64,000 nt of DNA, taken from NCBI GenBank assembly GCA_041545745.1, contig CP168152.1, positions 4,028,001 to 4,092,000 of the forward strand, in the 5' to 3' direction. Both the position numbers and the translations under genes were made by a program. Below, piece after piece: positions 56,248 through 64,000 of the stretch. Within the stretch, counting starts at the first letter, position 1. Each line of letters opens with the position of its first letter. The stretch is from Stenotrophomonas indicatrix. Its GTDB lineage: Bacteria; Pseudomonadota; Gammaproteobacteria; Xanthomonadales; Xanthomonadaceae. The notes under the pieces are model-generated. The model was not told where the DNA came from, did not search any database, and saw only the letters and a list, made by a program, of their open reading frames with translations.

Positions 56248-57491
56248 TTGATGCGCACCTCTTCGTAGTCTGCCCAACGTGTTGCGTCTGAGAGAATCAC
56301 CTTTTGCCCGGGTTTCAAACCGCTACGCACCTCTATTCGGTCGCTTGAAGCGGCACCGTATTCCACAGGAACCCAGTGAGCGCGTGCGCCAGCACTGTCC
56401 AGGACCAATAGGCGCCCTGTGCTATCAGCAGCGGCGAGCGCTGGCCTGCCAATCGATACAGCGTCAGCAAGCGTTCCTAGCAGTATTCGCCCCTCCACGG
56501 AAAGATCCGGTCTAGCCCCGGAGGGAAGTTCTGCTGGTAATTCGACGTCCACTGTAACGGCGCCATCGCGAACTGCGGGATCTACACGTGCAATGCGGCC
56601 AAGGACGCTACCATTTCGGACATCAATCTCCGCTGACAGACCTTGGATTACTCCTGTAGCGAGCATCTCCGGCACGAGCAGTCGAGCGATTAGCTTGTCG
56701 GGCTGTGCAACTCGCGCGAGTTTGGCGCCGCTTTCAACCTGTTGCCCCTCTTCAACTTCGACGTGTTGCAACGTTCCGTTGATGCCCGCGGCGACTGTCA
56801 GAGAAGACACCTGCTGGTTCGCTATATCTAGTGAACTCTTTACCTCTTCATTCCTTGCGGTCGCCGCACGCAGTTGTGCTTCCATGTTTCGTTGAAACGC
56901 TGTCACCCGCTCCCTTTCGATGGCTGATTTTCGCTGAGCTTGCTGCTCAGCAATCTCCGTCTGCTTAAGTTCGACCGATGAAAGAATTCCCGCAGCAAAT
57001 GCCTTTCTATGCGCATCTGCCTTCACAGTCGCAGCCATAGACTCAGACTCTGACTGAATTGCTGCCGACTTTTGATCCATAAGCTGTGAGGCGAGCGACG
57101 CTCGAAGGGCGGCAGTATCTGCTACCGCTGCAACGTAAGCGGCCTTCGCCTTGATCATGTTGGTCGACACTTCCGGATTCTCGAGCTCCAAAATGGTGTC
57201 TGTAGCGACAACTTGTGTGCCGCCTTGCAGGACCACTCTCTTGACAGTTGCGGTGGCACCAGCGGTAACCCACCTGATGTCTTTGGGCACTAATCGTCCG
57301 CTAGCCCTGATCTCACGCTTCATCTCTCCCTGGACAACGCTGTCTATCCAAATATCGTCCAAGCCAATTGATGGTGGTGCTTTGCCTAATAGTGCCAGCA
57401 CGATCGCGGCCAAAAACAGCACTGAAACGAGTGCCGCCGTCAGCAGCTTACGGCGGCGCGTGAAACCTTGAGGTGCTTTTTTTATGTCCAT
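56244..57491 (-). CDS. HlyD/MacA-type periplasmic adaptor protein
   Basis: A 415-residue adaptor with a single N-terminal TM (about 19-38), a lipoyl half-motif (RRVVLQGGTQVVATDTILELENPEV region), a long coiled-coil hairpin (about 115-250), a second lipoyl half (GTLQHVEVEEGQQVESGAKLA) and beta-barrel domains. It links the inner-membrane permease to an outer-membrane channel (TolC-like, not encoded here). First gene of an operon adaptor-ATPase-permease with 4-base overlaps, preceded by a sigma-54 promoter. Confidence 0.9.
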   Translation of the reverse strand: MDIKKAPQGFTRRRKLLTAALVSVLFLAAIVLALLGKAPPSIGLDDIWIDSVVQGEMKREIRASGRLVPKDIRWVTAGATATVKRVVLQGGTQVVATDTILELENPEVSTNMIKAKAAYVAAVADTAALRASLASQLMDQKSAAIQSESESMAATVKADAHRKAFAAGILSSVELKQTEIAEQQAQRKSAIERERVTAFQRNMEAQLRAATARNEEVKSSLDIANQQVSSLTVAAGINGTLQHVEVEEGQQVESGAKLARVAQPDKLIARLLVPEMLATGVIQGLSAEIDVRNGSVLGRIARVDPAVRDGAVTVDVELPAELPSGARPDLSVEGRILLGTLADAVSIGRPALAAADSTGRLLVLDSAGARAHWVPVEYGAASSDRIEVRSGLKPGQKVILSDATRWADYEEVRIK

Positions 57492-57501
57492 GACGACCCT
57501 G

Positions 57502-57520
57502 AAGCACAAATCGTGCCAAC
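57502..57520 (-). promoter_or_regulatory. Sigma-54 promoter of the adaptor-ABC operon
   Basis: On the minus strand TTGGCACGATTTGTGCT matches the sigma-54 consensus (TGGCAC-N5-TTGC) in all but one base, with GG-N10-GC spacing. After the GC, 12 bases separate it from the ATG at 57491, so transcription would start at or next to the start codon. Confidence 0.75.
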
Positions 57521-57583
57521 TCCGTCGAACTGCTACTTTTGGCGCGCTTCGGAGGCTTCCCGCGTCATCTTGCGATCCGAGAC

Positions 57584-57607
57584 GTCCGTTTTCGGACACT
57601 CCGGACA
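57584..57607. promoter_or_regulatory. Likely activator-binding dyad upstream of the sigma-54 promoter
   Basis: GTCCGTTTTCGGAC (57584-57597), a perfect dyad with 5-bp arms, followed by TCCGGACA (57600-57607). Centred about 95-110 bases upstream of the predicted start, the usual place for NtrC-type activator sites. Confidence 0.55.
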
Positions 57608-57758
57608 CGTCAGTGGAATTCGGTGGTGTCTTGGCTGGCAGAAAGCACACCGTACGGGTGCCATCTAGCTGAGGGTGACGGCTACCCGCAAATAGCTGCC
57701 TCTACCACTTCCGGCCTGCTCGGCTGCTTGGCGACCTGACCGGCTGGCAGAGGTAGGC

Positions 57759-58180
57759 GTGAGCCTACTGGTACGCTTGAAGCGCTGGTTGATCCGGTGC
57801 TATTACACACATCTCCCTAGGCGCTGGAGATGCGTTGTGATCAGAACAAGCCACTCTCATCCCCTGCTCATCGCAGAGATCCCGATCGGGAGTAACGGAG
57901 GATACGTTGGCGTCTCCTTCGCGCCGGGAAAGTTTCAAGAGATCGCTATAACCGGTTCTTGGGCTAGAGATCTGGACACTGATCTCTCAGCCATCCGAGC
58001 CTGGGGAGCGACCCACCTCATCACCTTGATCGAGTCGTGGGAGTTTGATGAACTCCGCATACCTCAGTTGCCAGGGCGCGCGTCTCAGCTGGGACTGCAG
58101 TGGCACGGGCTCCCAATCATCGACGGTGCAGCTCCCGATGTGCGGTTTCTTCTTCCTTGGGAAACCCTCGGCCCTGTGCG
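57759..58180 (+). pseudogene. CDKN3/dual-specificity-like phosphatase, 3'-truncated
   Basis: About 140 residues remain. IAEIPIGSNGGYVGVSFAPGK, ITGSWARDLDTDLSAIRAWGATHLITLIE and WHGLPIIDGAAPDVRF match the N-terminal half of the protein-tyrosine phosphatase/CDKN3-like family, but the frame runs into IS3 sequence near 58180 before the catalytic HCxxGxGR loop. The phosphatase is therefore inactive. Confidence 0.7.
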
Positions 58181-58185
58181 GCGTC

Positions 58186-58390
58186 ATTCGCGGCAAGGGG
58201 GTGCGCACGACGATCCAGGACCGCAACGTCCCGTGCCCGCTCGATCGCGTCCAGCGCCAGTTCCGGGCCGACCGACCCAACGCCCTGTGGGTCAGCGATT
58301 TCACCTTCGTCTCGACCTGGCAGGGTTTCGTCTACGTCGCCTTCGTCGTTGATGTGTATGCCCGGCGGATCGTCGGTTGGGAGGGAGATT
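58186..58390 (+). pseudogene. IS3-family OrfB internal fragment
   Basis: About 65 residues of a transposase core: VIRGKGVRTTIQDRNVPCP, FRADRPNALWVSDFTFVSTWQGFVYVAFVVDVYARRIVGW (given in parts). It includes the first catalytic Asp only. Different IS from both the left remnant and the complete IS to the right. 58391-58612 shows no supported gene. Confidence 0.8.
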
Positions 58391-58672
58391 GGCGGCAGAC
58401 CACGCAAGATGCCACCCGGCTGAAGGGCCGGCTCTTTGATTCTGGTCCAGATAGGCGATCGGAATCACCATGCAGCGTGGCGGGAACTAGACCAAGAGCC
58501 GGCAGTGGAACATCGATCGTTCGAGCCACAGACGGGTGCACTCTTTCGGCAGGCCTTGAGCTGTCACGAAGCAGCTTGGTAGCTGTCCGCGCAGAGACAC
58601 CAAGGGCGAGGGGTTCACCCCCGTTTTCACGGACACTTACGAGAAGGCCGATCCAGGCCATAAGGAGTGTTC

Positions 58673-58960
58673 ATGTCAAAGCGTAGGAAGTTCAGTGCCG
58701 AGTTCAAGCGCGGAGCGGTTGAGCAGGCGAGCAAGCCCGGCGTCAGCTGCGCCCAGGTGGCCCGGGAGCTGGGGATCCGCGACACCCTGCTGACCCGCTG
58801 GAAACGCGAGGCACAGAGCCCGGGGGCTATCGCCTTCGGGGGCGCCGGAACACCTCGGGATGAGGAGTTGGCACGCCTCAAGCGTGAGCTGGCGCGGGTG
58901 AAGAAGGAACGGGATTTTTTGCGAGAAGCGGCGACGTTCTTTGCAAAGGGATCATCCTGA
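58673..58960 (+). CDS. IS3-family transposase OrfA
   Basis: A 95-residue DNA-binding protein: [35 protein letters not shown] helix-turn-helix and a leucine-zipper-like [25 protein letters not shown] precedes the ATG. The slippery heptamer near its end allows a fused OrfAB protein. Confidence 0.92.
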   Translation: MSKRRKFSAEFKRGAVEQASKPGVSCAQVARELGIRDTLLTRWKREAQSPGAIAFGGAGTPRDEELARLKRELARVKKERDFLREAATFFAKGSS

Positions 58961-58968
58961 GGTATCAG

Positions 58969-59829
58969 GTGATCGAACGTTGCCGCGATGAGTTTCCGAT
59001 CCGGCTGATGTGCCGGTGCCTGAAGGTATCGGCCAGCGGCTACTACGCGTGGAGCAAACGCCCTGCGAGCGCCCGGCAGGTCGACAATGAGCGCCTGGTG
59101 GTACGGATGCGCGAACTGCACGAAGACAGCCGCGGTACGTTGGGGGCTGGTCGCATGCGCGAAGACCTGGCTGAGGAGAGCGAAAGTGCCAGCTTGAACC
59201 GGGTCGCTCGCCTGATGGCGGCCGACGGCCTGCAGGGCTGGCCCCGGCGGAAGCGTCGCGGGGCGCGTTACAGCCCGGCCGTAACGCCGCCGGGCGTGGT
59301 CAACCTGCTTGAACGCGATTTTCTCGCGCTGGAGCCGGAAACCAAGTGGGTGACCGATATCACCGAGATCAAGACCCAGCAAGGCAAGCTGTATCTGTGC
59401 ATCGTGCTGGATCTGTACGACCAGCGCATTGTGGGCTGGTCAATGCACGCTCGGCAGGACCGTCAGATGGTGATCCGGGCGGTGCAGATGGCGGTGTGGC
59501 AGCGGCAAGGAAGCGATGAGGTGATCCTGCATTCGGATCGTGGCAGTCAGTTCCGCAGCGGCCACTACCAGGGGTATCTCGCGGCTAACGGACTGATCTG
59601 CTCAATGAGCGCTGTTGGGCATTGCGGCGACAACGCGGCCTGCGAAGGCTTTTTTGGGCTGCTGAAGCGCGAGCGGATCTATCGAACGAGCTACCCCACA
59701 CTGGATGCAGCAAGAGCGGATGTGTTTGACTACATCGAGCGACGCCACAACCCAAGGATGCGGCGAAGGATCGCCAGGCAGGATCAGAAGGTTGCAACTC
59801 TTTTAGAACCGTCCGTGGTATCGGGGTAG
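58969..59829 (+). CDS. IS3-family transposase OrfB (DDE catalytic subunit)
   Basis: A 286-residue integrase-like subunit, GTG start. HTH_21 region ([19 protein letters not shown] region), then the rve core with WVTDITEI (Asp), [13 protein letters not shown] (Asp) and [14 protein letters not shown] (Glu), ending [14 protein letters not shown]. The frame is open back to the slippery site in orfA, as expected for -1 frameshifting. Probably active. Confidence 0.92.
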   Translation: MIERCRDEFPIRLMCRCLKVSASGYYAWSKRPASARQVDNERLVVRMRELHEDSRGTLGAGRMREDLAEESESASLNRVARLMAADGLQGWPRRKRRGARYSPAVTPPGVVNLLERDFLALEPETKWVTDITEIKTQQGKLYLCIVLDLYDQRIVGWSMHARQDRQMVIRAVQMAVWQRQGSDEVILHSDRGSQFRSGHYQGYLAANGLICSMSAVGHCGDNAACEGFFGLLKRERIYRTSYPTLDAARADVFDYIERRHNPRMRRRIARQDQKVATLLEPSVVSG

Positions 59830-60502
59830 AACCCTTGTTAGATCCGGATCGGTAAAGTATGTGCCGTGGATGACGGGCAGCATCAGCTCATTGAAGATCT
59901 TCTGATGCGGCAGTTGATCGATTGGATATCCGTCGATTAGCTTCTTGAGATCTCCGTGCGACAGCAGCTCCGAATTTCCGAGTAGAACAACTCTGTGTTC
60001 ATAGCTTCCACGATCGGGAATCTTTTTAATCTCTTTCTGCATCTTCCTGATCTGGGCGTTGTAGGGCTCGCCAGCTTCCGAAGTTGTCTCGCCATGCATA
60101 ATCCTGGCGACGTCCATCTTTAGCAGATCGGTTGGGGTCATGTGGACGCTCAAGAAGTTCTTCGCGTTCGCTCTAAACTTTGCTTGCAGCAAGTACATTT
60201 TCTTGTTCGGTCTATCAATGTAATAGGCATCAATGCCGCCGTCGTACTTTCCGTCGGTAATGAAAGGCTCTCGGGCCGAGTGACTTATAAGCCCAAATCG
60301 TGCCTTCAAAAACAAATGAAGAAGCGCGCGCGACCGTGCTTGGATTACGGCGTCATGGTTGCTCTTCGGTGGGTTATACACCGCTTCCTGGGGGGGGTGC
60401 TTCGCTTCTCAGCGAGTCCAGTACACGTATCAGTGCCTCATACAGACGCTGAGACCCATCGTCCCAAGAGGCCGCTTCCGCCATTGCACTAGTCTTTGCC
60501 AT
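59803..60502 (-). pseudogene. AIPR-like (abortive infection) protein, frameshifted and IS-truncated
   Basis: About 230 residues: ATG at 60502 (GAGG seven bases upstream), then MAKTSAMAEAASWDDGSQ. A run of eight C (60390-60397 on the minus strand) breaks the frame; with seven C the frame continues into AVYNPPKSNHDAVIQARSRALLHLFL. FITDGKYDGGIDAYYIDRPNKKMYLLQAKFR is a PD-(D/E)XK-like Mrr-type motif (D...QAK) as in the N-terminus of AIPR phage-defence proteins. The 3' part is replaced by the IS from 59833 downward. Confidence 0.6.
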
Positions 60503-60833
60503 CACCATCCTCGTCACCTTGAATTTGGATCCTTTTAGCGTATCTCACGCGTGCAGGTTGTGGCGGGGGTGCGCCCATTTTTTGGTTGTAGGAGATACGG
60601 TCGGTCTTCCCGATAGGCGAGGGCTCCGAGGCGCATTAGCGCTTCAGCCCCCCCCCCTTCACAAGCCGCGGATACTGTTTGAACGTGGATGCTAACGGGA
60701 GACGGACCGAGGTCAGGATCATTGCCGTCCAGTTGTCTTCATGACCGCTTCTGTCCGGAAGCGGTCACCCAAGGGCGGGTGCCCATTGTTTACACAAGCC
60801 GGGGCGATTCACTCCATGCTGCACAGCGAGTAC
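60503..60833. other. Gene-free stretch with homopolymer runs
   Basis: No gene supported. It holds a C-run (CCCCCCCC near 60650) and a hairpin GACCGCTTC/GAAGCGGTC at 60743-60766 downstream of the next minus-strand gene, a possible terminator. Confidence 0.4.
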
Positions 60834-61571
60834 TCATTGAGTAGGGAAGGCTGCCTTCAGCGATCTTCGGAGGTACTCCACCGACGCTCTGGACCACATG
60901 TCACCCCTCTGCGCAGCGTAGTGCAACGACTGAGAGTCCTTCAGTTGCCAGGTCGGAACGGCAAAGCGCGAACTTGCGACACCCCGGACTGCTCGACAAT
61001 GGGAAAGAAATGCGATGTTCTTCTCTCGCAGTTCTGGATCTAGCAACTCAACATCGCCAGCGTAGCGTGCATGCTCTCTATACAGAATGAAGTTGGGCAA
61101 CTTCACAGCCGTTGGCCACCGAAGAATGGGCAAGGGTGCAGCTGGGAAGGAAGCTTCATAGGGAAGGTACATCGGTCCCAGATCAAGCTACTGACCCGCG
61201 GCCAATACCCAGAAGTGCGAAGGGAGCCCATCCTTACCGCCTCCGAATCCCTGGAGCGTCAACGTTGCGCCGTCTCGGGACACCACCGTACAAATGAACT
61301 CTCCTCCCACCATATGCGCTGAGATGCCTTCGTCTCGCAGAAGGGCCGCGATCCCGAGAGATGCATACATGCAACGCTTATGAAAGTCGTCTGGGAAGAA
61401 CTCGCGAAGCGACACATCTACGATGGCCAGTGCCTGGCCGATTGAATCTTTTGTAGCCATGGATGTCAGACCTACCTTAATGAATGAGAATCCTGATCCT
61501 CCTTCAATGTCAGGGACAGGTTCGCTGTCAGTACTGAGGCCTACATCCATCCCGATTAAGGAATAAGCCAC
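60834..61571 (-). pseudogene. Transglutaminase-like/Cys-His-Asp protein with in-frame amber codon
   Basis: One frame of about 245 codons interrupted by TAG at 61188-61190. Before it: HKRCMYASLGIAALLRDEGI and GLPSHFWVLAAGQ; after it: LDLGPMYLPYEASF and a helical C-terminus ending AAFPTQ. Cys, His and Asp in this order fit the transglutaminase/papain-like fold. Flanking residues read through smoothly, so a single substitution (for example CAG or TGG to TAG) explains it. The start is uncertain (GTG 61571 or ATG 61550). Confidence 0.55.
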
Positions 61572-61717
61572 ATGAATCCGTCAAAACAAGATAGACACGT
61601 CCCCGACTGACGGCGGCATTATGGCCTCAAGCGATCGGAATACGTTTGTCGGCACAGGTTGCATGCAACGCTACGCCTCGCCCTCAGGTTGCACACGCAC
61701 TAGCCGCCTGAACTCGC

Positions 61718-63999
61718 CTATTTTTGAAGGCGTTGCATGAAAGGTGCTTCAGTCATACCCGCCGGTAGTACAGGGTCGGTGATTCCACGCATGGCTGCAA
61801 TCAAAGGCGAGGAAGGATCAACCTTCCATGCTGGAACAAACTGCAAAGACGAAATTCTTATTCCCAGATCAATGTTCTCGCGTGCAAGTGCTATCCCAGA
61901 GGCGCCTCCCTTGAAATCAACTGGCATCAGGATGACGAATCCCGACCGTCTAAAGTGTTCCTGCAGGATGTCAAGGTTTCGACCTGATGATGGCGTCATG
62001 TCGTGCATCCGATAGGCCATGGCACAAAATCGATTGTTCGACATGGCAGCTTTCATATACGACTCACTGATACCAACTACCACACGGTAGGCCAGCGGAT
62101 TACTGCGCTGGATTTCGGTAATGATCGTCACACTGAGCCAGCCATCCTGGTTCTCCGCACCAATCTTTTTGAGCCATCCACGGAAGATCTTCTTGCCTGA
62201 CTCGAAATCCTCGAAAGCCAAGGCCATCATAGGCGGCACTACTTCTCCAGGTGCCTGTGGCAATGCTACAGCTGTTCCTTTCCACTTCGCCTTATCCCAC
62301 AGTGGAAGTACGATGGGGGACATCACTCTCACGTCGCGATGCCGAATAGCATCTGCGCCAAATAGATGCTCGGGACGCAACTCATCGCCGGGAGCCCCCT
62401 CCTCGCGGGATACATCGTCACCTTCCTCAGCGGCAACGGCCCTTGGCGCCCATGCCTCCTCTCGAGCGAGCGGAAAGTCAGACAAACTTTCGTCTCGCAG
62501 CCAATCATTCGCCCGCCCAGGCGGAGGATCTCCGAGGATGTTTGCCAGTGAAATGATCGATCGTGCAGCGTAGTGTGCGCGATCCTGAGCGCGGAACTTT
62601 GCAAACATTTCTTCAAACTGCTGCGACTCGGCATTGAGTTGCAGCTCATAGGTCACGCGCGTGAAGAGATCAAACATTGGTCCTTCAAAGCCTTCACCGA
62701 CAATATCTGCGACTGCCAAGACTGGGTGGGTGATGATGAGCGTCGTCTCGCCGCAATCGTCCTCGACATGACGATGCGAGAACGGTGCCTTCGCAGCCTC
62801 GGCCTGTCGAACCTCGATAAGCAGTCGCTCTCGTGGAGAAATGAGCGTCATGCCGCGAACCGCACTGGAGTAGAAGGCCTCGAGGAAGCCTACGATGCTC
62901 TCTCCAAGCAATGCCGATGTAGTTCCGCCGCGGACCAGAATTTCGACTCGACACCCCAGTATGAAGGTCACCAAGGTGGTGGTACGGAAGTGCCATAACG
63001 GCTTTTCGGAAAGATCGAGCCCGGCCGGGGACGCGAGCCACTGGCTGAAGTACTGGTTCAGATCGCCGTCACCGGAGCCGTACTCTTCCCGTATCTTGCT
63101 CTCGTAGCCAAGCATGAAAAGTGCGGCAGCACGCGACATCTCCAAGCCTAGGCTGGAGAAGAGGTCTGGTAGTCGCGTCAAAGCCACCCAGTCTTCATGA
63201 GCAGTACGAAGAATAAGTATCCCCAAGACTCGATCGATTGCTTGCAGTTCATGATCAAGCTCCTGGACCTCTGCCTCACTCAAGCTCAATGCAGTTCGGA
63301 TGGGCCCAAACCACTTCACCCATGCAAGCACGTAGGGCACGCGACCAAGCTGAATCTCAATCCACGCTAGCTTCTTGAGAAGCGGTAGCGCACGTCGATC
63401 AACAGACCCTTCCTTGAACCACGAGTACAGGGATCGGTCGAGCGCACCAACAAGATTTCCTCTTGCTGCATAGAATAGTCCCGCCGACTCGTACGCCAGC
63501 CCTGTTCCAACCAGCGCAGCTATGAACTGATCACGGCAGTCGTCTTGTGCCAGGAGCACCTGCGCACGGGCCAAGTCGTCAATCGCGTCATACGGCTTCT
63601 TTCGCTCAAGCTTTTGCAGTCCGCGCTGCAACTGCAGCTCGCCAGCGGCACGATCGCCATTCCTCTCGCGCTCGATTTCAATGACGCCGTCCAAGAGATC
63701 ATCATATCCGGCCGTGTCACCGATGAACTGTGATAGCTCCCGCACGATGCGAATGATCGGCTCGATGGGGAATTCAATCAGTCGACGTACTTGGCCAAGG
63801 ATTTCGTGCATTGCGGCCAGGGTGGCCTGCAGGCTTCCTTTCCCGCGCCTGGTCTCAGCGAGATCCATGAGGAGCAGCTGCATGCGTGCCCAGAGCGAAC
63901 TTGTCGTCTTTGAAGTGTCGTCGGCATGGCGCTGGAGTGCGGCACGCAATGCGGCTGTACGCGCCTCTTCAGGTTCTTTTGTGATCTGAAGCGCCGTCC
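61718..63999 (-). CDS. Large protein of unknown function, 5' end outside the window
   Basis: At least 760 residues; the frame is open to the right edge, so the N-terminus is missing. The first part is helical with TPR-like spacing (GELQLQRGLQKLERKKPYDAIDDLARAQVLL; ALVGTGLAYESAGLFYAARGNLVGAL). The C-terminal third is mixed alpha/beta with an acidic linker (AEEGDDVSREEGAPGDE). No signal peptide, TM or known motif recognised. Codon use is less GC-biased than core genes. Neighbours suggest an accessory or defence-like locus, but no function can be assigned. Confidence 0.6.
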   Translation of the reverse strand, partial: TALQITKEPEEARTAALRAALQRHADDTSKTTSSLWARMQLLLMDLAETRRGKGSLQATLAAMHEILGQVRRLIEFPIEPIIRIVRELSQFIGDTAGYDDLLDGVIEIERERNGDRAAGELQLQRGLQKLERKKPYDAIDDLARAQVLLAQDDCRDQFIAALVGTGLAYESAGLFYAARGNLVGALDRSLYSWFKEGSVDRRALPLLKKLAWIEIQLGRVPYVLAWVKWFGPIRTALSLSEAEVQELDHELQAIDRVLGILILRTAHEDWVALTRLPDLFSSLGLEMSRAAALFMLGYESKIREEYGSGDGDLNQYFSQWLASPAGLDLSEKPLWHFRTTTLVTFILGCRVEILVRGGTTSALLGESIVGFLEAFYSSAVRGMTLISPRERLLIEVRQAEAAKAPFSHRHVEDDCGETTLIITHPVLAVADIVGEGFEGPMFDLFTRVTYELQLNAESQQFEEMFAKFRAQDRAHYAARSIISLANILGDPPPGRANDWLRDESLSDFPLAREEAWAPRAVAAEEGDDVSREEGAPGDELRPEHLFGADAIRHRDVRVMSPIVLPLWDKAKWKGTAVALPQAPGEVVPPMMALAFEDFESGKKIFRGWLKKIGAENQDGWLSVTIITEIQRSNPLAYRVVVGISESYMKAAMSNNRFCAMAYRMHDMTPSSGRNLDILQEHFRRSGFVILMPVDFKGGASGIALARENIDLGIRISSLQFVPAWKVDPSSPLIAAMRGITDPVLPAGMTEAPFMQRLQK

Positions 64000-64000
64000 A

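Larger units (their letters stand above)
58613..59832 (+). mobile_element. Complete IS3-family insertion sequence
   Basis: About 1220 bp. Imperfect inverted repeats: left GTTCACCCCCGTTTTCACGG, right (read inward) GTTCTACCCCGATACCACGG. It contains orfA and orfB in a -1 arrangement with a slippery T-TTT-TTG at 58915-58921. No clear target duplication was seen. It has cut the 3' end of the AIPR-like gene. Confidence 0.85.

Noticed and set aside
58332..58661. A minus-strand frame of 109 codons between the IS fragment and the complete IS.
   Set aside because: It overlaps transposase sequence on the other strand at one end and the IS terminal repeat at the other; no start signal or family motif.

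Overview
The window is a high-GC chromosome segment of a Stenotrophomonas maltophilia-complex gammaproteobacterium. This is inferred from the gene content and synteny (glpD-glpK, an algZ-algR-hemC block, opgH, ECF41 sigma, DUF2628), from typical codon use, and from several GTAG-footed palindromes matching the SMAG intergenic repeats known from S. maltophilia. All functional calls are from reading motifs; no database search was run.

Layout. 1-16.3 kb is mostly core: end of an OmpW porin, glycerol catabolism (glpD, glpK), a YafY/WYL regulator with an orphan MetQ lipoprotein, envelope proteins, hemC behind the AlgZ/AlgR-type two-component system, an esterase, OpgH glucan synthase and a TonB receptor. 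16.3-31 kb holds a chemoreceptor, a second LytTR two-component system, and divergent regulator/efflux pairs (TetR/MFS with a visible operator, LysR/MFS with a visible T-N11-A operator). 31-40 kb is a redox/detoxification cluster (OsmC/Ohr, NmrA-like reductase, carboxymuconolactone decarboxylase, cupin, hydrolases, MBL) around an ECF41 sigma factor. Two exact TGTCACA-N16-CGTC promoter matches lie immediately before this sigma gene and before a gene for a region-4-only sigma-like protein. 40-42.7 kb holds small hypothetical genes and a GST.

42.7-60 kb is an accessory island, visibly lower in GC, bounded by IS3-family debris on both sides. Its centre is the most interesting part: a 905-residue class III lanthipeptide synthetase (lyase-kinase-cyclase, LanKC), a translationally coupled ABC exporter, and three tandemly duplicated precursor genes. 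Two precursors are intact 40-mers with a VLALQ-type leader motif and two adjacent S-x2-S-x2-C ring motifs; the third has a premature stop. Class III lanthipeptides are known mainly from actinobacteria and firmicutes, so this looks like a little-explored proteobacterial version. Converging on it from the right is an operon for a periplasmic adaptor, MacB-type ATPase and large FtsX-type permease, followed by an NtrB/NtrC-type two-component system. A strong sigma-54 promoter and upstream dyad precede the adaptor gene. This could be an immunity, export or stress-response partner of the lanthipeptide genes, but that link is inference.

58-64 kb is a decaying accessory region: a phosphatase gene cut by an IS fragment, a complete IS3-family element, an AIPR-like gene broken both by the IS and by a poly-C frameshift, a transglutaminase-like gene with an in-frame amber codon, and a long unknown gene running off the right edge.
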